Below the pieces are notes generated by a model. That model made no database searches. It saw nothing but the letters and a program-made list of their open reading frames with translations, and was not told the DNA's origin. A DNA stretch of 64,000 nucleotides, from NCBI RefSeq assembly GCF_028335745.1, contig NZ_CP116477.1, positions 3,720,001-3,784,000 on the forward strand, written 5' to 3'. Below, piece after piece: positions 49,538 to 60,586 of the stretch. The stretch comes from Pectobacterium sp. A5351 (lineage in GTDB: Bacteria > Pseudomonadota > Gammaproteobacteria > Enterobacterales > Enterobacteriaceae). A program made the position numbers and the translations under genes. Every line of letters starts with the position of its first letter. Position 1 is the first letter of the stretch.

Positions 49538-50050
49538 ATGAACACACCCCGAATCCCCATTGCCAGCCATCAGGCTGTGATGCGCTGTCTGCGTGATAAA
49601 TTGCAGCAGGCCAACCTCACTTTGCAAACTGACTACACTGAGCCAACGGTAAACTACCAGCAGCGTGGTGCTACGGCAGGAACGGCATGGCTGCAACATT
49701 GGGAAATTCGGCTGAATCCCGTTTTGTTGCAGGAAAATCAGCAAGCCTTTATCGATGAGGTGGTGCCTCATGAACTGGCCCATCTGCTAGTCTACGCGCG
49801 TTTTGGCCGTGTCGCGCCACATGGCAAAGAATGGCGCTGGATGATGGAAAACGTTCTGCGTGTTCCGGCAAAACGCACGCATCGGTTTGCGGTACAATCC
49901 GTACAGGGGAAAACCTTCACCTACCTGTGCGATTGCCAACGGCATGAACTGACGATCCGCCGACACAATCGGGTGCTGCGCGGCGAAACAGAATATCGCT
50001 GCCGTCGTTGCGGGAAAACCTTACGTCATGATGTAACAAGTTCTATTTAA
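49538..50050 (+). CDS. sprT: SprT family zinc metalloprotease-like protein
   Basis: 170 residues (E. coli 165). The zinc motif HELAH is at 78-82, and a C-terminal zinc ribbon is suggested by the CDCQRHE and CRRCGK cysteine pairs. Bacterial SprT function is unclear; eukaryotic relatives (Spartan) repair DNA-protein crosslinks. It is followed 96 bp later by endA, as in E. coli. Confidence 0.93.
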   Translation: MNTPRIPIASHQAVMRCLRDKLQQANLTLQTDYTEPTVNYQQRGATAGTAWLQHWEIRLNPVLLQENQQAFIDEVVPHELAHLLVYARFGRVAPHGKEWRWMMENVLRVPAKRTHRFAVQSVQGKTFTYLCDCQRHELTIRRHNRVLRGETEYRCRRCGKTLRHDVTSSI

Positions 50051-50146
50051 AAGGGAATTTCCAGTTTTAAAAACTGCTTTTGCATTTGCCTGCCGACGAG
50101 ACATCCGGTAGTCTGCCAACTTTACAGCCTGTGGATTATTTGGAAT

Positions 50147-50845
50147 ATGCTACGCAAAATTCTCGCTATCTCCGCCGTTGGCGCGGCGCTGTTTTCGGCC
50201 ACCGCGTTAGGTCAGAACATCAATAATTTTTCGCAGGCAAAAGCCGCCGCAGTCGAAATCAACCGGGATGCGCCGGGTTCGTTTTACTGCGGCTGCAAAA
50301 TTACATGGCAAGGCAAGAAAGGCACTCCCGACCTTGAATCCTGCGGCTATCAGGTCAGAAAAAATGAACAGCGTGCCAGCCGTATCGAATGGGAACACGT
50401 TGTGCCTGCCTGGCAGTTCGGCCACCAGCGCCAGTGCTGGCAGGATGGCGGAAGAAAGAACTGTAGCAGCGACCCCGTCTACCGTGAGATGGAAACCGAT
50501 TTGCATAACCTGCAACCGGCTATCGGCGAGGTAAACGGCGATCGCGGCAATGCGATGTATGGGCAGTGGAACGGTGGTACATCCCAGTACGGCCAATGCG
50601 AGATGAAGATCGATTTTAAAAACAATCTGGCAGAGCCACCTGCTCGCGCTCGCGGCCAGATCGCCCGTACCTATTTCTACATGCGCGATCGCTATCAGTT
50701 ACGCTTGTCCAGTCAGCAAACTCAGCTGTTCGAAGCCTGGGATAAGCAGTACCCGGTCACCCAGTGGGAATGTACCCGCAATCAGCGCATCGCCGCAAAA
50801 CAGGGAAACCCGAATCCCTACGTTCAACAAGCTTGCCAGCGCTAG
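50147..50845 (+). CDS. endA: Endonuclease I
   Basis: Periplasmic double-strand DNA endonuclease. 232 residues (E. coli 235). Signal peptide [20 protein letters not shown], cut near LGQN. The catalytic segment [14 protein letters not shown] and the [18 protein letters not shown] stretch (about 118-136) with the His and Asn of the beta-beta-alpha metal fold are intact. Cysteines match E. coli (disulphides). Plant-associated relatives use extracellular nucleases, but this one looks like the ordinary EndA. Confidence 0.96.
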   Translation: MLRKILAISAVGAALFSATALGQNINNFSQAKAAAVEINRDAPGSFYCGCKITWQGKKGTPDLESCGYQVRKNEQRASRIEWEHVVPAWQFGHQRQCWQDGGRKNCSSDPVYREMETDLHNLQPAIGEVNGDRGNAMYGQWNGGTSQYGQCEMKIDFKNNLAEPPARARGQIARTYFYMRDRYQLRLSSQQTQLFEAWDKQYPVTQWECTRNQRIAAKQGNPNPYVQQACQR

Positions 50846-50962
50846 TTCGTCTACCTACTATAGCGAATCGGTTTCCAGCAAAGCCGCCGTCAGATGACGG
50901 TGGTGTTGCCTGTTTCTGGCGTTCCTGTGCCGATTAATTTCATTCAAAGGTCTTAATCCAGT

Positions 50963-51697
50963 ATGCGAGTACCACGCATTTTTCATCCCGAAACGCTTTC
51001 CCTTAACGGCGGTGAAGTCGAACTGAGCGACGATGCCGCCAATCACGTTGGTCGCGTGTTACGCATGAATACAGGACAGGCATTGCAGCTATTTGATGGC
51101 AGCAATCATGTCTTTGATGCGGAAATCATCGCGGCCGGCAAAAAGAGTGTGCGCGTTCGCTTCACAGCAGGTAAGTTGGAAAATAAAGAATCGCCCCTAC
51201 ATTTACATCTGGGACAGGTGATGTCGCGCGGCGAAAAAATGGAGTTTACTATCCAGAAATCTATCGAGCTGGGCGTCAATGTGATTACCCCGCTGCTTTC
51301 CGAACGCTGTGGCGTAAAGCTGGATGCCGAGCGTATGGAGAAAAAAATTAGCCAGTGGCAGAAAATTGCGGTTGCCGCCTGTGAACAATCTGGCCGCAAC
51401 TGTGTGCCGCAGGTGCGGCCAGCGATGACGCTGGAAGCCTGGTGTGCGGAACAAGACAATGCGTTGAAATTAAATCTGCATCCGCGCGCCACACAAAGCA
51501 TCAATACACTGCCGCTGCCGGTAGAACGGATCAGATTGCTGATAGGGCCAGAAGGCGGGCTCACCACCGATGAAATTACCATGACCTCAGAACACGGATT
51601 CACTGATATCCTGTTGGGGCCACGCGTCTTGCGCACAGAAACCACCGCACTCACCGCCATTACCGCCTTACAGGTACGTTTCGGCGATTTGGGGTAA
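50963..51697 (+). CDS. rsmE: 16S rRNA m3U1498 methyltransferase RsmE
   Basis: 244 residues (E. coli 243). N-terminal PUA-like domain ([12 protein letters not shown] ... NHVGRVLRM) and a C-terminal SPOUT knot with [14 protein letters not shown] (about 193-206) and [20 protein letters not shown] at the end, the SAM-binding motifs. It is followed by gshB after 11 bp, so the two are co-transcribed. Confidence 0.97.
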   Translation: MRVPRIFHPETLSLNGGEVELSDDAANHVGRVLRMNTGQALQLFDGSNHVFDAEIIAAGKKSVRVRFTAGKLENKESPLHLHLGQVMSRGEKMEFTIQKSIELGVNVITPLLSERCGVKLDAERMEKKISQWQKIAVAACEQSGRNCVPQVRPAMTLEAWCAEQDNALKLNLHPRATQSINTLPLPVERIRLLIGPEGGLTTDEITMTSEHGFTDILLGPRVLRTETTALTAITALQVRFGDLG

Positions 51698-51708
51698 AGG
51701 AGAAAAGA

Positions 51709-52668
51709 ATGATCAAACTCGGTATCGTGATGGACCCGATTGACACCATCAATATCAAGAAAGACACCAGCTTTGCCATGCTGCTGGAAGCACAGCGCCG
51801 TGGTTGGGAACTGCATTACATGGAGATGAACGATCTCTACATGCACGCGGGCGTCGCCCGTGCGACAACCCGTCGCCTGAGCGTCCAGTACGATTACGAC
51901 GGCTGGTACGATTTCTCCGGCGAGCAGGACATTGCGTTGGAAGAGTTGGATGTGGTGCTGATGCGTAAAGATCCGCCGTTCGATACGGAGTTCATCTACG
52001 CCACCTATATTCTGGAACGCGCAGAAGAGAAAGGCACGTTGATCGTCAACAAACCGCAAAGCCTGCGTGATTGTAATGAGAAGCTGTTCACCGCCTGGTT
52101 CCCACATCTGACTCCCGATACGCTCGTCACACGTCGTGCCGATAAGCTGCGTCAGTTCCATGAAAAACACGGTGACGTCATTCTCAAGCCGCTGGACGGC
52201 ATGGGCGGCGCGTCTATTTTCCGTTTGAAGCAGGACGACGCCAACGTCTCGGTCATCATCGAAACGCTGACCGAACACGCCACCCGTTACTGCATGGCGC
52301 AAAACTACCTGCCTGCGATTAAAGATGGCGACAAACGCGTACTGGTGGTCGATGGCGAACCCGTTCCTTACTGCCTGGCGCGTATCCCGAAAAGCGGTGA
52401 GACACGCGGTAATCTGGCCGCCGGTGGCCGTGGTGAAGCACGTCCGCTAACCGAAAGCGACTGGAAAATCGCCCGTGACGTCGCCCCAACGTTAAAAGCC
52501 AAAGGCCTGATTTTCGTCGGTCTGGACATCATCGGTGACCGTTTGACAGAAATTAACGTCACCAGCCCGACCTGCGTACGTGAAATCGAAGCGGCCTACC
52601 CGGATGTTTCCATCACCGGTATGTTGATGGACGCCATTGAAAAACGTCTGGCTGCACGTACTCGCTAA
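51709..52668 (+). CDS. gshB: Glutathione synthetase
   Basis: Joins gamma-glutamylcysteine and glycine with ATP. 319 residues (E. coli 315), ATP-grasp fold. MIKLGIVMDPIDTINIKKDTSF at the N terminus, LMRKDPPFDTEFIYATY, KPLDGMGGASIFRLK (about 163-177) and EINVTSPTCVREIE (about 282-295) with metal ligands are all present. It has AAGGAGAAAAGA before the ATG. Confidence 0.98.
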   Translation: MIKLGIVMDPIDTINIKKDTSFAMLLEAQRRGWELHYMEMNDLYMHAGVARATTRRLSVQYDYDGWYDFSGEQDIALEELDVVLMRKDPPFDTEFIYATYILERAEEKGTLIVNKPQSLRDCNEKLFTAWFPHLTPDTLVTRRADKLRQFHEKHGDVILKPLDGMGGASIFRLKQDDANVSVIIETLTEHATRYCMAQNYLPAIKDGDKRVLVVDGEPVPYCLARIPKSGETRGNLAAGGRGEARPLTESDWKIARDVAPTLKAKGLIFVGLDIIGDRLTEINVTSPTCVREIEAAYPDVSITGMLMDAIEKRLAARTR

Positions 52669-52693
52669 TACCAGAGACACCTGACACACCACT

Positions 52694-52717
52694 CGGCCCG
52701 CGCAATACGGGCCGTTT
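52694..52717 (+). terminator. Terminator after gshB
   Basis: A 7-bp stem CGGCCCG / CGGGCCG with a 7-base loop, followed by TTTCTCC. The T-run is short, so read-through into yqgE is plausible. Confidence 0.7.
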
Positions 52718-52751
52718 CTCCAACGCTGACGGATATCGATAAAAATACACA

Positions 52752-53315
52752 ATGAATTTACAGCATCACTTCCTCATTGCTATGCCAGCACTACAGGACT
52801 CTGTATTTAAACGTTCGGTGGTCTATATCTGCGAACATAATGAAGACGGAGCCATGGGGCTGATCATCAACAAACCGATGGATCAGTTTTCCGTGGAAAA
52901 TGTGCTGAACAAGCTAAAAATAGATCCGACACCGCGCGATCCTGCCATTCGATTAGATAAACCCGTCTTCATGGGCGGCCCACTGGCGGACGATCGGGGT
53001 TTTATCCTGCATACGCCCTGCCCCGGCTTTGGCTCCAGCATCAGTATTTCTGAGGACACCATGATCACCACGTCAAAAGACGTGCTGGAAACGTTGGGGA
53101 CGCCTAATCAGCCGAAAAATACGCTGGTCGCCTTAGGCTATTCCGCCTGGGAGAACGGCCAGTTGGAAGAAGAGCTGCTGGAGAACGCCTGGCTGACCAC
53201 GCCGGCCGATAAAGACATTTTGTTCCATACGCCGATTGCCGAACGCTGGCGGGCAGCGGCCAGAAAATTGGGCATCGATATTCATAACATCTCCACTGAA
53301 GCAGGACATGCCTAA
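52752..53315 (+). CDS. yqgE: YqgE family protein (UPF0301/AlgH)
   Basis: 187 residues, matching E. coli YqgE; the domain is DUF179. It starts [20 protein letters not shown] and has the conserved GLIINKP and [15 protein letters not shown] segments. Biochemical function unknown; Pseudomonas AlgH belongs to the same family. Its stop codon overlaps the ruvX start (TAATG), so the pair is translationally coupled. Confidence 0.93.
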   Translation: MNLQHHFLIAMPALQDSVFKRSVVYICEHNEDGAMGLIINKPMDQFSVENVLNKLKIDPTPRDPAIRLDKPVFMGGPLADDRGFILHTPCPGFGSSISISEDTMITTSKDVLETLGTPNQPKNTLVALGYSAWENGQLEEELLENAWLTTPADKDILFHTPIAERWRAAARKLGIDIHNISTEAGHA

Positions 53316-53734
53316 TGACCAGCAGAACCATTCTTGCCTTTGATTTTGGGACAAAAAGTATCGGTGTCGCCATCGGTCAGGAGATTACTGGTACGGCGCG
53401 GCCGCTGACCTCATTCAAAGCGCAGGAAGGGATCCCAGACTGGCAAAAAGTGGAGAAGCTGTTGTCAGAATGGCAGCCCGATCTGGTCGTCGTTGGTTTA
53501 CCGCTCAATATGGATGGCACCGAACAGCCGCTGACGGCACGGGCGCGAAAGTTCGCTAACCGACTGCATGGCCGTTTTGGCGTCGCGATTGAGTTACACG
53601 ATGAACGCTTGAGTACCGTAGAAGCGCGCGCGGATCTCTTCGAACGTGGCGGCTTTAGAGCACTGGATAAAGGGAGCGTAGACGCGGCCTCTGCGGTGAT
53701 TATTCTGGAAAGCTGGTTCGAGGCACAACACTAA
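53315..53734 (+). CDS. ruvX: Holliday junction resolvase-like RuvX (YqgF)
   Basis: 139 residues (E. coli 138). RNase H fold: [18 protein letters not shown] (first acidic residue at Asp10), [13 protein letters not shown], and the C-terminal [18 protein letters not shown] with the last catalytic Asp. In E. coli YqgF is required for 16S rRNA 5' end processing; the Holliday-junction label is by fold. Its ATG overlaps the yqgE stop by one base. Confidence 0.95.
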   Translation: MTSRTILAFDFGTKSIGVAIGQEITGTARPLTSFKAQEGIPDWQKVEKLLSEWQPDLVVVGLPLNMDGTEQPLTARARKFANRLHGRFGVAIELHDERLSTVEARADLFERGGFRALDKGSVDAASAVIILESWFEAQH

Positions 53735-53737
53735 AAA

Positions 53738-53802
53738 ACGCGGGTTACGATGAACCACAAAGATGGCGTACTGGATAGCACGCCATAAAGTCATCCCGCG
53801 TT
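53738..53802. other. Nested palindrome between ruvX and fbp
   Basis: An outer pair AACGCGGG / CCCGCGTT (53738-53745 and 53795-53802) encloses an inner pair ATGGCGT / ACGCCAT (53763-53769 and 53780-53786). It lies between convergent genes and could end both transcripts, but T-runs are missing. Confidence 0.6.
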
Positions 53803-53835
53803 GGCAGAGAGCCCAGCAACACGGGAAAGCGCTAA

Positions 53836-54840
53836 TTAAGCGTCTGGGAATTCACGGATGAAACGTTCAACATCATCAACCATCGATTCCGTCCCGACGA
53901 AGAACGGTGAGCGCTGGTGCAGTTTCTCCGGCGTGATATCCAGAATACGGTTTTTACCGTCGCTGGCCTTACCGCCCGCCTGCTCCGCCAGAAACGCCAT
54001 CGGGTTGCATTCGTACAGCAAACGCAGTTTGCCTTTCGGGTAGCTCGCCGTGCTCGGATACAGGTAAATTCCGCCTTTCAGCAGATTGCGGTGGAAATCC
54101 GCCACCAGTGAGCCGATATAACGCGACGTATAAGGACGCTGCGTCTCTTCATCCTGCTCCTGACAGTATTTGATGTATTTCTTCACGCCGACAGGAAACT
54201 TGATGTAGTTCCCTTCGTTGATGGAATACATATTCCCTTTTTCCGGGAAGCAAACTTTTTCATGCGAGAGACAGAATACACCGAGCGACGGATCGTAGGT
54301 AAAGGCGTGAACGCCGTGACCCGTGGTGTACACCAGCATGGTGGAAGAACCGTAAACAATGTAGCCCGCCGCAACCTGCTGGCTACCCGGCTGTAAGAAG
54401 TCAGCTTCCGTGACTGAGGTTCCCAGCGGCGTAATACGGCGATAAATAGAGAAAATGGTACCGACAGAGACGTTCACATCGATATTCGACGAGCCATCCA
54501 GCGGATCCATCAGAACGACATACTTGGCATTTTCCGCCTTATCACCTTCAAAGATAACAATTTCATCTTCTTCTTCGGAGGCAATACCTGCCACTTCACC
54601 ACGCGCTTTTAATGCCGCTTTCAGTTTCTCATTGGCATACAGATCGAGCTTCATCTGCACTTCGCCCTGAACATTAGAAATGCCGCTGGCACCCAGGATA
54701 TCAACCAGACCCGCTTTATTGATATCACGGTGAATAATCTTGGCACCCAGTTTAATAGCAGACAGCAGCGCGGTAAGCTCACCTGTGGCGTGAGAGAAAT
54801 CGTGCTGTTTTTCGACGATAAATTCGCCTAACGTTTTCAT
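53836..54840 (-). CDS. fbp: Fructose-1,6-bisphosphatase class I
   Basis: Gluconeogenic enzyme, AMP-sensitive in E. coli. 334 residues (E. coli 332). Start [20 protein letters not shown] at 54840; an upstream frame to 54918 adds residues not in the family. Metal sites: SEEEDEI (about 96-102) and [15 protein letters not shown] (about 115-129). C-terminal [16 protein letters not shown] is intact. Divergent from mpl, as in E. coli; 169 bp between them. Confidence 0.98.
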   Translation of the reverse strand: MKTLGEFIVEKQHDFSHATGELTALLSAIKLGAKIIHRDINKAGLVDILGASGISNVQGEVQMKLDLYANEKLKAALKARGEVAGIASEEEDEIVIFEGDKAENAKYVVLMDPLDGSSNIDVNVSVGTIFSIYRRITPLGTSVTEADFLQPGSQQVAAGYIVYGSSTMLVYTTGHGVHAFTYDPSLGVFCLSHEKVCFPEKGNMYSINEGNYIKFPVGVKKYIKYCQEQDEETQRPYTSRYIGSLVADFHRNLLKGGIYLYPSTASYPKGKLRLLYECNPMAFLAEQAGGKASDGKNRILDITPEKLHQRSPFFVGTESMVDDVERFIREFPDA

Positions 54841-55009
54841 AACACTATTCCAGAATCTACGGATGAAAAGCGGTTTCATTTCTGCACCGCCAACGTTTGC
54901 GCATGCAGTGTAGCCCAAAGAGAAAGTGAGTACCTAGTCAAATCCATTTCTTATGGCGGATTCATAGCGTTAGAATGTGACGCAGACTCACTGTGAAGAT
55001 GGAAAATGT

Positions 55010-56395
55010 ATGCGTATTCATATTTTAGGTATCTGCGGCACCTTTATGGGTGGCCTTGCCCTGCTTGCTCGTTCACTGGGGCATGACGTCACGGGCTCAG
55101 ATGCAAATGTTTATCCCCCCATGAGTACCTTACTTGAAGAACAGGGAATCACGCTGATTCAGGGCTACGATCAGGCACAGCTTAGCCCCGCGCCTGATTT
55201 GGTCATCATCGGTAATGCGATGACGCGCGGAAACCCGTGCGTCGAGGCCGTACTGGAACAGGGATTACCTTATGTTTCCGGTCCACAGTGGCTGCATGAT
55301 TATGTGCTGCGCGATCGCTGGGTGATTGCCATTGCAGGAACGCATGGCAAAACCACCACGGCGGGGATGGTCACCTGGATTCTGGAAGAGTGCGGCTACC
55401 AGCCCGGCTTTGTGATCGGTGGCGTTCCCGGCAACTTCACCGTTTCCGCACGGTTGGGCGACAGCCCGTTCATGGTACTCGAAGCCGATGAATATGATTG
55501 TGCATTCTTCGACAAGCGTTCCAAATTCGTACACTACTGCCCAAGAACGCTGGTGCTCAACAATCTTGAGTTCGATCACGCCGACATCTTTGACGATCTG
55601 AAAGCCATTCAGAAACAGTTCCATCACCTTGTGCGGCTGGTGCCGGGCAGCGGGAAAATCATCCTGCCAACCAACGACCTTAACCTCAAACAGGTGATGG
55701 GAATGGGATGCTGGAGTGAGCAAGAACTGGTTGGCGAAGAAGGCACGTGGCGGGCACAGAAAGTGTCGATCGATGCCAGCCAATACCAGGTTTACCTGAA
55801 CAATGAACTCGTCGGTGAAGTCCACTGGAAGCTGGTGGGTGAACACAATATGCATAACGGGTTGATGGCCATCGCCGCCGCGCACCACGTCGGCGTGCTA
55901 CCCGCAGATGCCTGCCGCGCACTGGGTGGATTTATCAACGCGCGCCGACGCCTTGAATTACGCGGTACGGCGCATGGCGTCGCAGTTTATGACGACTTTG
56001 CACACCACCCTACCGCGATTCTGGCGACGCTGTCGGCGCTACGCAGCAAGGTTGGCGGCACGGCGCGTATTTTGGCCGTGCTTGAACCCCGTTCCAACAC
56101 CATGAAATTGGGGATGTGTAAAAACGAGCTGGCACCGTCATTAGGCCGTGCAGATGAAGTGTTCCTCTTCCAGCCAGCACACATTCCGTGGCAGGTCGTA
56201 GAAGTCGCGGAAGCCTGCGTACAACCTGCTCACTGGAGCGCGGATATTGACACGTTGGTAGACAACATCGTCAAGACCGCACAGCCTGGCGACCACATTC
56301 TGGTGATGAGCAACGGCGGATTCAGCAACATCCACAATAAGCTGCTGGATGGCCTGAAGAACAAAGCGCAGAAGGCGAAGGCAGTTCAGGAATAA
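55010..56395 (+). CDS. mpl: UDP-MurNAc:L-Ala-gamma-D-Glu-meso-DAP ligase Mpl
   Basis: Peptidoglycan recycling: attaches the recovered tripeptide to UDP-MurNAc. 461 residues (E. coli 457), Mur ligase family. ATP loop AGTHGKTTTAG at about 109-119; EADEYDCAFFDKRSKF and LNNLEFDHADIF are in the central domain; DDFAHHPTAI marks the C-terminal domain. Start MRIHILGICGTF at 55010 matches E. coli; the frame opens at 54977. Confidence 0.97.
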   Translation: MRIHILGICGTFMGGLALLARSLGHDVTGSDANVYPPMSTLLEEQGITLIQGYDQAQLSPAPDLVIIGNAMTRGNPCVEAVLEQGLPYVSGPQWLHDYVLRDRWVIAIAGTHGKTTTAGMVTWILEECGYQPGFVIGGVPGNFTVSARLGDSPFMVLEADEYDCAFFDKRSKFVHYCPRTLVLNNLEFDHADIFDDLKAIQKQFHHLVRLVPGSGKIILPTNDLNLKQVMGMGCWSEQELVGEEGTWRAQKVSIDASQYQVYLNNELVGEVHWKLVGEHNMHNGLMAIAAAHHVGVLPADACRALGGFINARRRLELRGTAHGVAVYDDFAHHPTAILATLSALRSKVGGTARILAVLEPRSNTMKLGMCKNELAPSLGRADEVFLFQPAHIPWQVVEVAEACVQPAHWSADIDTLVDNIVKTAQPGDHILVMSNGGFSNIHNKLLDGLKNKAQKAKAVQE

Positions 56396-56445
56396 CAGGT
56401 GGAAACCGTTGTCGTGCACATCGCAACGGTTAAACAGTAGATAGC

Positions 56446-56472
56446 AAAAAGGACGGGAATCCCGTCCTTTTT
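56446..56472. terminator. Bidirectional terminator between mpl and purA
   Basis: AAAAAGGACGGGA / TCCCGTCCTTTTT, a long stem with A and T runs, between convergent genes. Confidence 0.92.
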
Positions 56473-56508
56473 CATCTTCGCATAACCCATTAATAATGGG
56501 TGGCAAAA

Positions 56509-57840
<1,332 letters not shown>

Positions 57841-57906
57841 CTACCATCTCATTTGGATGCTTTCAGTACTTTTAGCACACGATTGCGCACATTTTTCCGC
57901 GTAATT

Positions 57907-58107
57907 CTAGCTGCCCATCCGGCTACGCAACATGTAGTAGATCACGCACCCAGCAACAACTATTCCGCCGCCGAAACGGCGCAAAACATTGTCCGGCAGC
58001 TGCGCGATACCCAAAATCATACGCCGCCAGAGGCGGGGAAACAGCAACGGCCCCAATCCTTCGAGCACCAAAACCAGCCCAAGTGCCAGCCAAATCGTTG
58101 AATTCAT
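57907..58107 (-). CDS. yjeT: Small membrane protein YjeT (DUF2065)
   Basis: 66 residues with two hydrophobic segments, about 4-24 (IWLALGLVLVLEGLGPLLF) and 46-60 (RFGGGIVVAGCVIYYML). Very close to E. coli YjeT (65). Function unknown. The start MNSTIWLALG has AGGGG upstream; the longer frame to 58179 is not conserved. It lies between hflC and purA, as in E. coli. Confidence 0.93.
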   Translation of the reverse strand: MNSTIWLALGLVLVLEGLGPLLFPRLWRRMILGIAQLPDNVLRRFGGGIVVAGCVIYYMLRSRMGS

Positions 58108-58175
58108 AACAACCCCTTTTTCCTGCATCCGATTTGAGCAGGACAAGCCTTTGGATATTTCTCTGCCAGCAAATG

Positions 58176-58206
58176 ACAAAAAAAAGCCCGAGAAAGACCC
58201 GGGCTT
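58176..58206 (-). terminator. Terminator after hflC
   Basis: The minus strand reads AAGCCCG / CGGGCTT around an 8-9 base loop and then a T-run (A-run 58177-58183). It ends the mutL-miaA-hfq-hflXKC transcript before yjeT-purA. Confidence 0.88.
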
Positions 58207-58231
58207 GATGAAAAACGTCAGTTAATGACTA

Positions 58232-59227
58232 TCAGCGGCGTGGTGCCATACTGCTATCCGGTGACTTCATGTAGCGGAAGAAGTCGCTATCCGGGCTGAG
58301 AACCATCACATCCTGATTATTACTGAAGCTGCTTTCATACGCGCGCAGGCTACGAACAAAAGCGTAGAAGTCAGGATCTTCACTGAATGCATTCGCAAAC
58401 AGTTTCGCCGCTTCGGCATCCCCTTCACCACGGGTGATACGTCCCTGACGTTCAGCTTCAGCCAGCGTACGAGTGACTTCATAGTCTGCCGCCGCTTTCA
58501 GCTTTTCAGCTTCTTCCTGACCTTGTGAACGGTGGCGACGCGCTACCGCTTCACGCTCTGCACGCATACGCTGGTAAATCGCGTCAGAGACTTCCGTTGG
58601 CAGGTTGATTTGCTTAATTCGCACATCGATAACCTCAATCCCCAGTGCAGCCATACTGTTAGGGTTGATATGAGGCTCGTTGCCCGTCGTTTCTTTCTCA
58701 ACGCGCGCAGCAGCAGAAGCAATCGCATTATCGGCTTCGGTGGTTTCCCCCGTACCGGTATTCAGTGCTTCACGCACGTCGGACATCAGTTGCCCACGTG
58801 AGTCGGTAACAATGCCTTTTACATCCAGACGACCAATCTCGGAACGCAGACGGTCACTGAATTTACGTTTCAGCAGAACTTCAGCCTGAGAGATGTCACC
58901 ACCGCCCGTTGCCAGATAGTAGCGGCTGAAATCGCTAATACGCCATTTGAGGTAAGAATCGACAATCAGGTCTTTCTGCTCTTTAGTGATAAAGCGGTCA
59001 GCCTGGTTTTCCATCGTCTGGATACGCGCATCCAGCATTTTCACTGAGTCGATAAACGGAATCTTGAACTGCAATCCCGGTGCATAGATCAGCGGTTTAT
59101 TGTCGTCATCACGCAATACTTTGCCAAAACGCATCACAATGCCGCGCTGGCCTTCCTGCACCACAAACAGTGACGCATAGACCACCATCAGTACCAGGAT
59201 CAGGATAAATAGTAAGGGCTTACGCAT
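58232..59227 (-). CDS. hflC: HflC, modulator of FtsH protease
   Basis: 331 residues (E. coli 334). One N-terminal membrane helix (LLFILILVLMVVYASLFVV, about 4-22) followed by a periplasmic SPFH/Band 7 domain (about 23-190) and a coiled-coil with the EGDAEAAKLFANAF stretch. It forms a complex with HflK around FtsH. The gene starts 3 bp after the hflK stop. Confidence 0.97.
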   Translation of the reverse strand: MRKPLLFILILVLMVVYASLFVVQEGQRGIVMRFGKVLRDDDNKPLIYAPGLQFKIPFIDSVKMLDARIQTMENQADRFITKEQKDLIVDSYLKWRISDFSRYYLATGGGDISQAEVLLKRKFSDRLRSEIGRLDVKGIVTDSRGQLMSDVREALNTGTGETTEADNAIASAAARVEKETTGNEPHINPNSMAALGIEVIDVRIKQINLPTEVSDAIYQRMRAEREAVARRHRSQGQEEAEKLKAAADYEVTRTLAEAERQGRITRGEGDAEAAKLFANAFSEDPDFYAFVRSLRAYESSFSNNQDVMVLSPDSDFFRYMKSPDSSMAPRR

Positions 59228-59230
59228 CGA

Positions 59231-60490
59231 TTATTCTCTCCCTACTCGAGTGAAGTCATCACGCTGCGCATTGGCTCTGCGCTGATCCATGATATTTCCA
59301 TTGTTGCTGCTGCGCGTCTGGTTGCTATTGGTCGCACCGCTGCTGTTGCCAGGCAAACGCAGTGGATTAGCGCTGCTACTGTTATTGCTTTGCGTATTGT
59401 CACTGCCTTGTCCACGCAGCATCTGATCCAACGGCAGCACCATCAGGTTGCCCCCTTTGTCATTGACCAGAACTTTACGGGTGTGGCTCAGCACGCGTTC
59501 CATGGTTTCAATATACAAACGCTCGCGGGTGATTTCAGGTGCCGCTTTATATTCCGGTAAGACTCTGGCAAAACGGGCAACTTCACCCTGAGCTTCCAGA
59601 ACGGTACGGGTTTTATAAGCGCGAGACTCTTCCAGAATACGCTGAGCCTGACCATTAGCACGCGGCTGCACTTCGTTCGCGTACGCTTCCGCTTCACGAA
59701 TGTATTGCTGTTCGTTTTCACGAGCAGCAATCGCATCGTCAAACGCGGCCTTCACTTCTTCCGGCGGACGCGCGGTCTGGAAGTTGACGTCCAGCAGCGT
59801 GATCCCCATGTTGTACGGACGAACGGTTTCTTCCAGTACGCGCTGGGTATCCGTACGCACAATAGTACGGCCTTCCGTCAAAATTTTGTCCATCGTGTAC
59901 TTACCAATCACGCCGCGCAGCGCGCTGTCAGTTGCCTGACGCAGGCTGTCATCCGCATTGGTCACGCTGAACAGATATTGTTCTGGCTGCGTGACACGAT
60001 ACTGCACGTTCATTTCAACGCGCACGACGTTCTCGTCTGACGTCAACATCACGCCCGACGTCGCCAGTTCACGCACCGACTCGACGTTCACGGCGCGAAC
60101 AGAGTCAATGAAGGTCGGTTTCCAGTTAAGGCCAGGCCCCACCAAATGGCTGAATTTACCAAAGCGCGTGACGACACCGCGTTCCGCTTCTTTAATGGTA
60201 TAGAAACCCGTAGCAGCCCAGATGACAACCGCAGCGACGGCAGCGATACCGACGATCCGGCCACCCAGTGCTGGGCCGCCAGAATTTCCGCTGTTGCTTG
60301 AGCCAGAACCTTTTCCGCCACCCAGATCGCTGAGTTTTTTGCTCAGCTTACGGAAGATGTCGTCCAGATCCGGCGGCCCCTGATCTCGGCCACCTTTATT
60401 GTTATTTCCGCCAGAGTTGCCGCCATTATTGCTGCTGCTCCCCCACGGGTCGCGGTCTTGTCCGTTATTACCGGGCTGATTCCACGCCAT
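59231..60490 (-). CDS. hflK: HflK, modulator of FtsH protease
   Basis: 419 residues, same as E. coli. A cytoplasmic Gly/Asn-rich N terminus (about 1-78), one membrane helix (about 79-97), then an SPFH/Band 7 domain and a coiled coil, ending in a Ser/Asn-rich tail. Partner of HflC. The 96-bp spacer to hflX has no terminator, so the genes are co-transcribed. Confidence 0.97.
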   Translation of the reverse strand: MAWNQPGNNGQDRDPWGSSSNNGGNSGGNNNKGGRDQGPPDLDDIFRKLSKKLSDLGGGKGSGSSNSGNSGGPALGGRIVGIAAVAAVVIWAATGFYTIKEAERGVVTRFGKFSHLVGPGLNWKPTFIDSVRAVNVESVRELATSGVMLTSDENVVRVEMNVQYRVTQPEQYLFSVTNADDSLRQATDSALRGVIGKYTMDKILTEGRTIVRTDTQRVLEETVRPYNMGITLLDVNFQTARPPEEVKAAFDDAIAARENEQQYIREAEAYANEVQPRANGQAQRILEESRAYKTRTVLEAQGEVARFARVLPEYKAAPEITRERLYIETMERVLSHTRKVLVNDKGGNLMVLPLDQMLRGQGSDNTQSNNSSSANPLRLPGNSSGATNSNQTRSSNNGNIMDQRRANAQRDDFTRVGRE

Positions 60491-60586
60491 GTTTTAGCTC
60501 CATTCTTTATGATAGGTGTTCTTCAGGTTCAATATCCCAGAGCCCGTCAGACTATTTCACCGTTCAGACTGCTTCTGCCAGTCAAA

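Noticed and set aside
51106..52302. Antisense frame of 398 codons across rsmE and gshB
   Set aside because: It crosses two well-supported genes, has low complexity and no family match.
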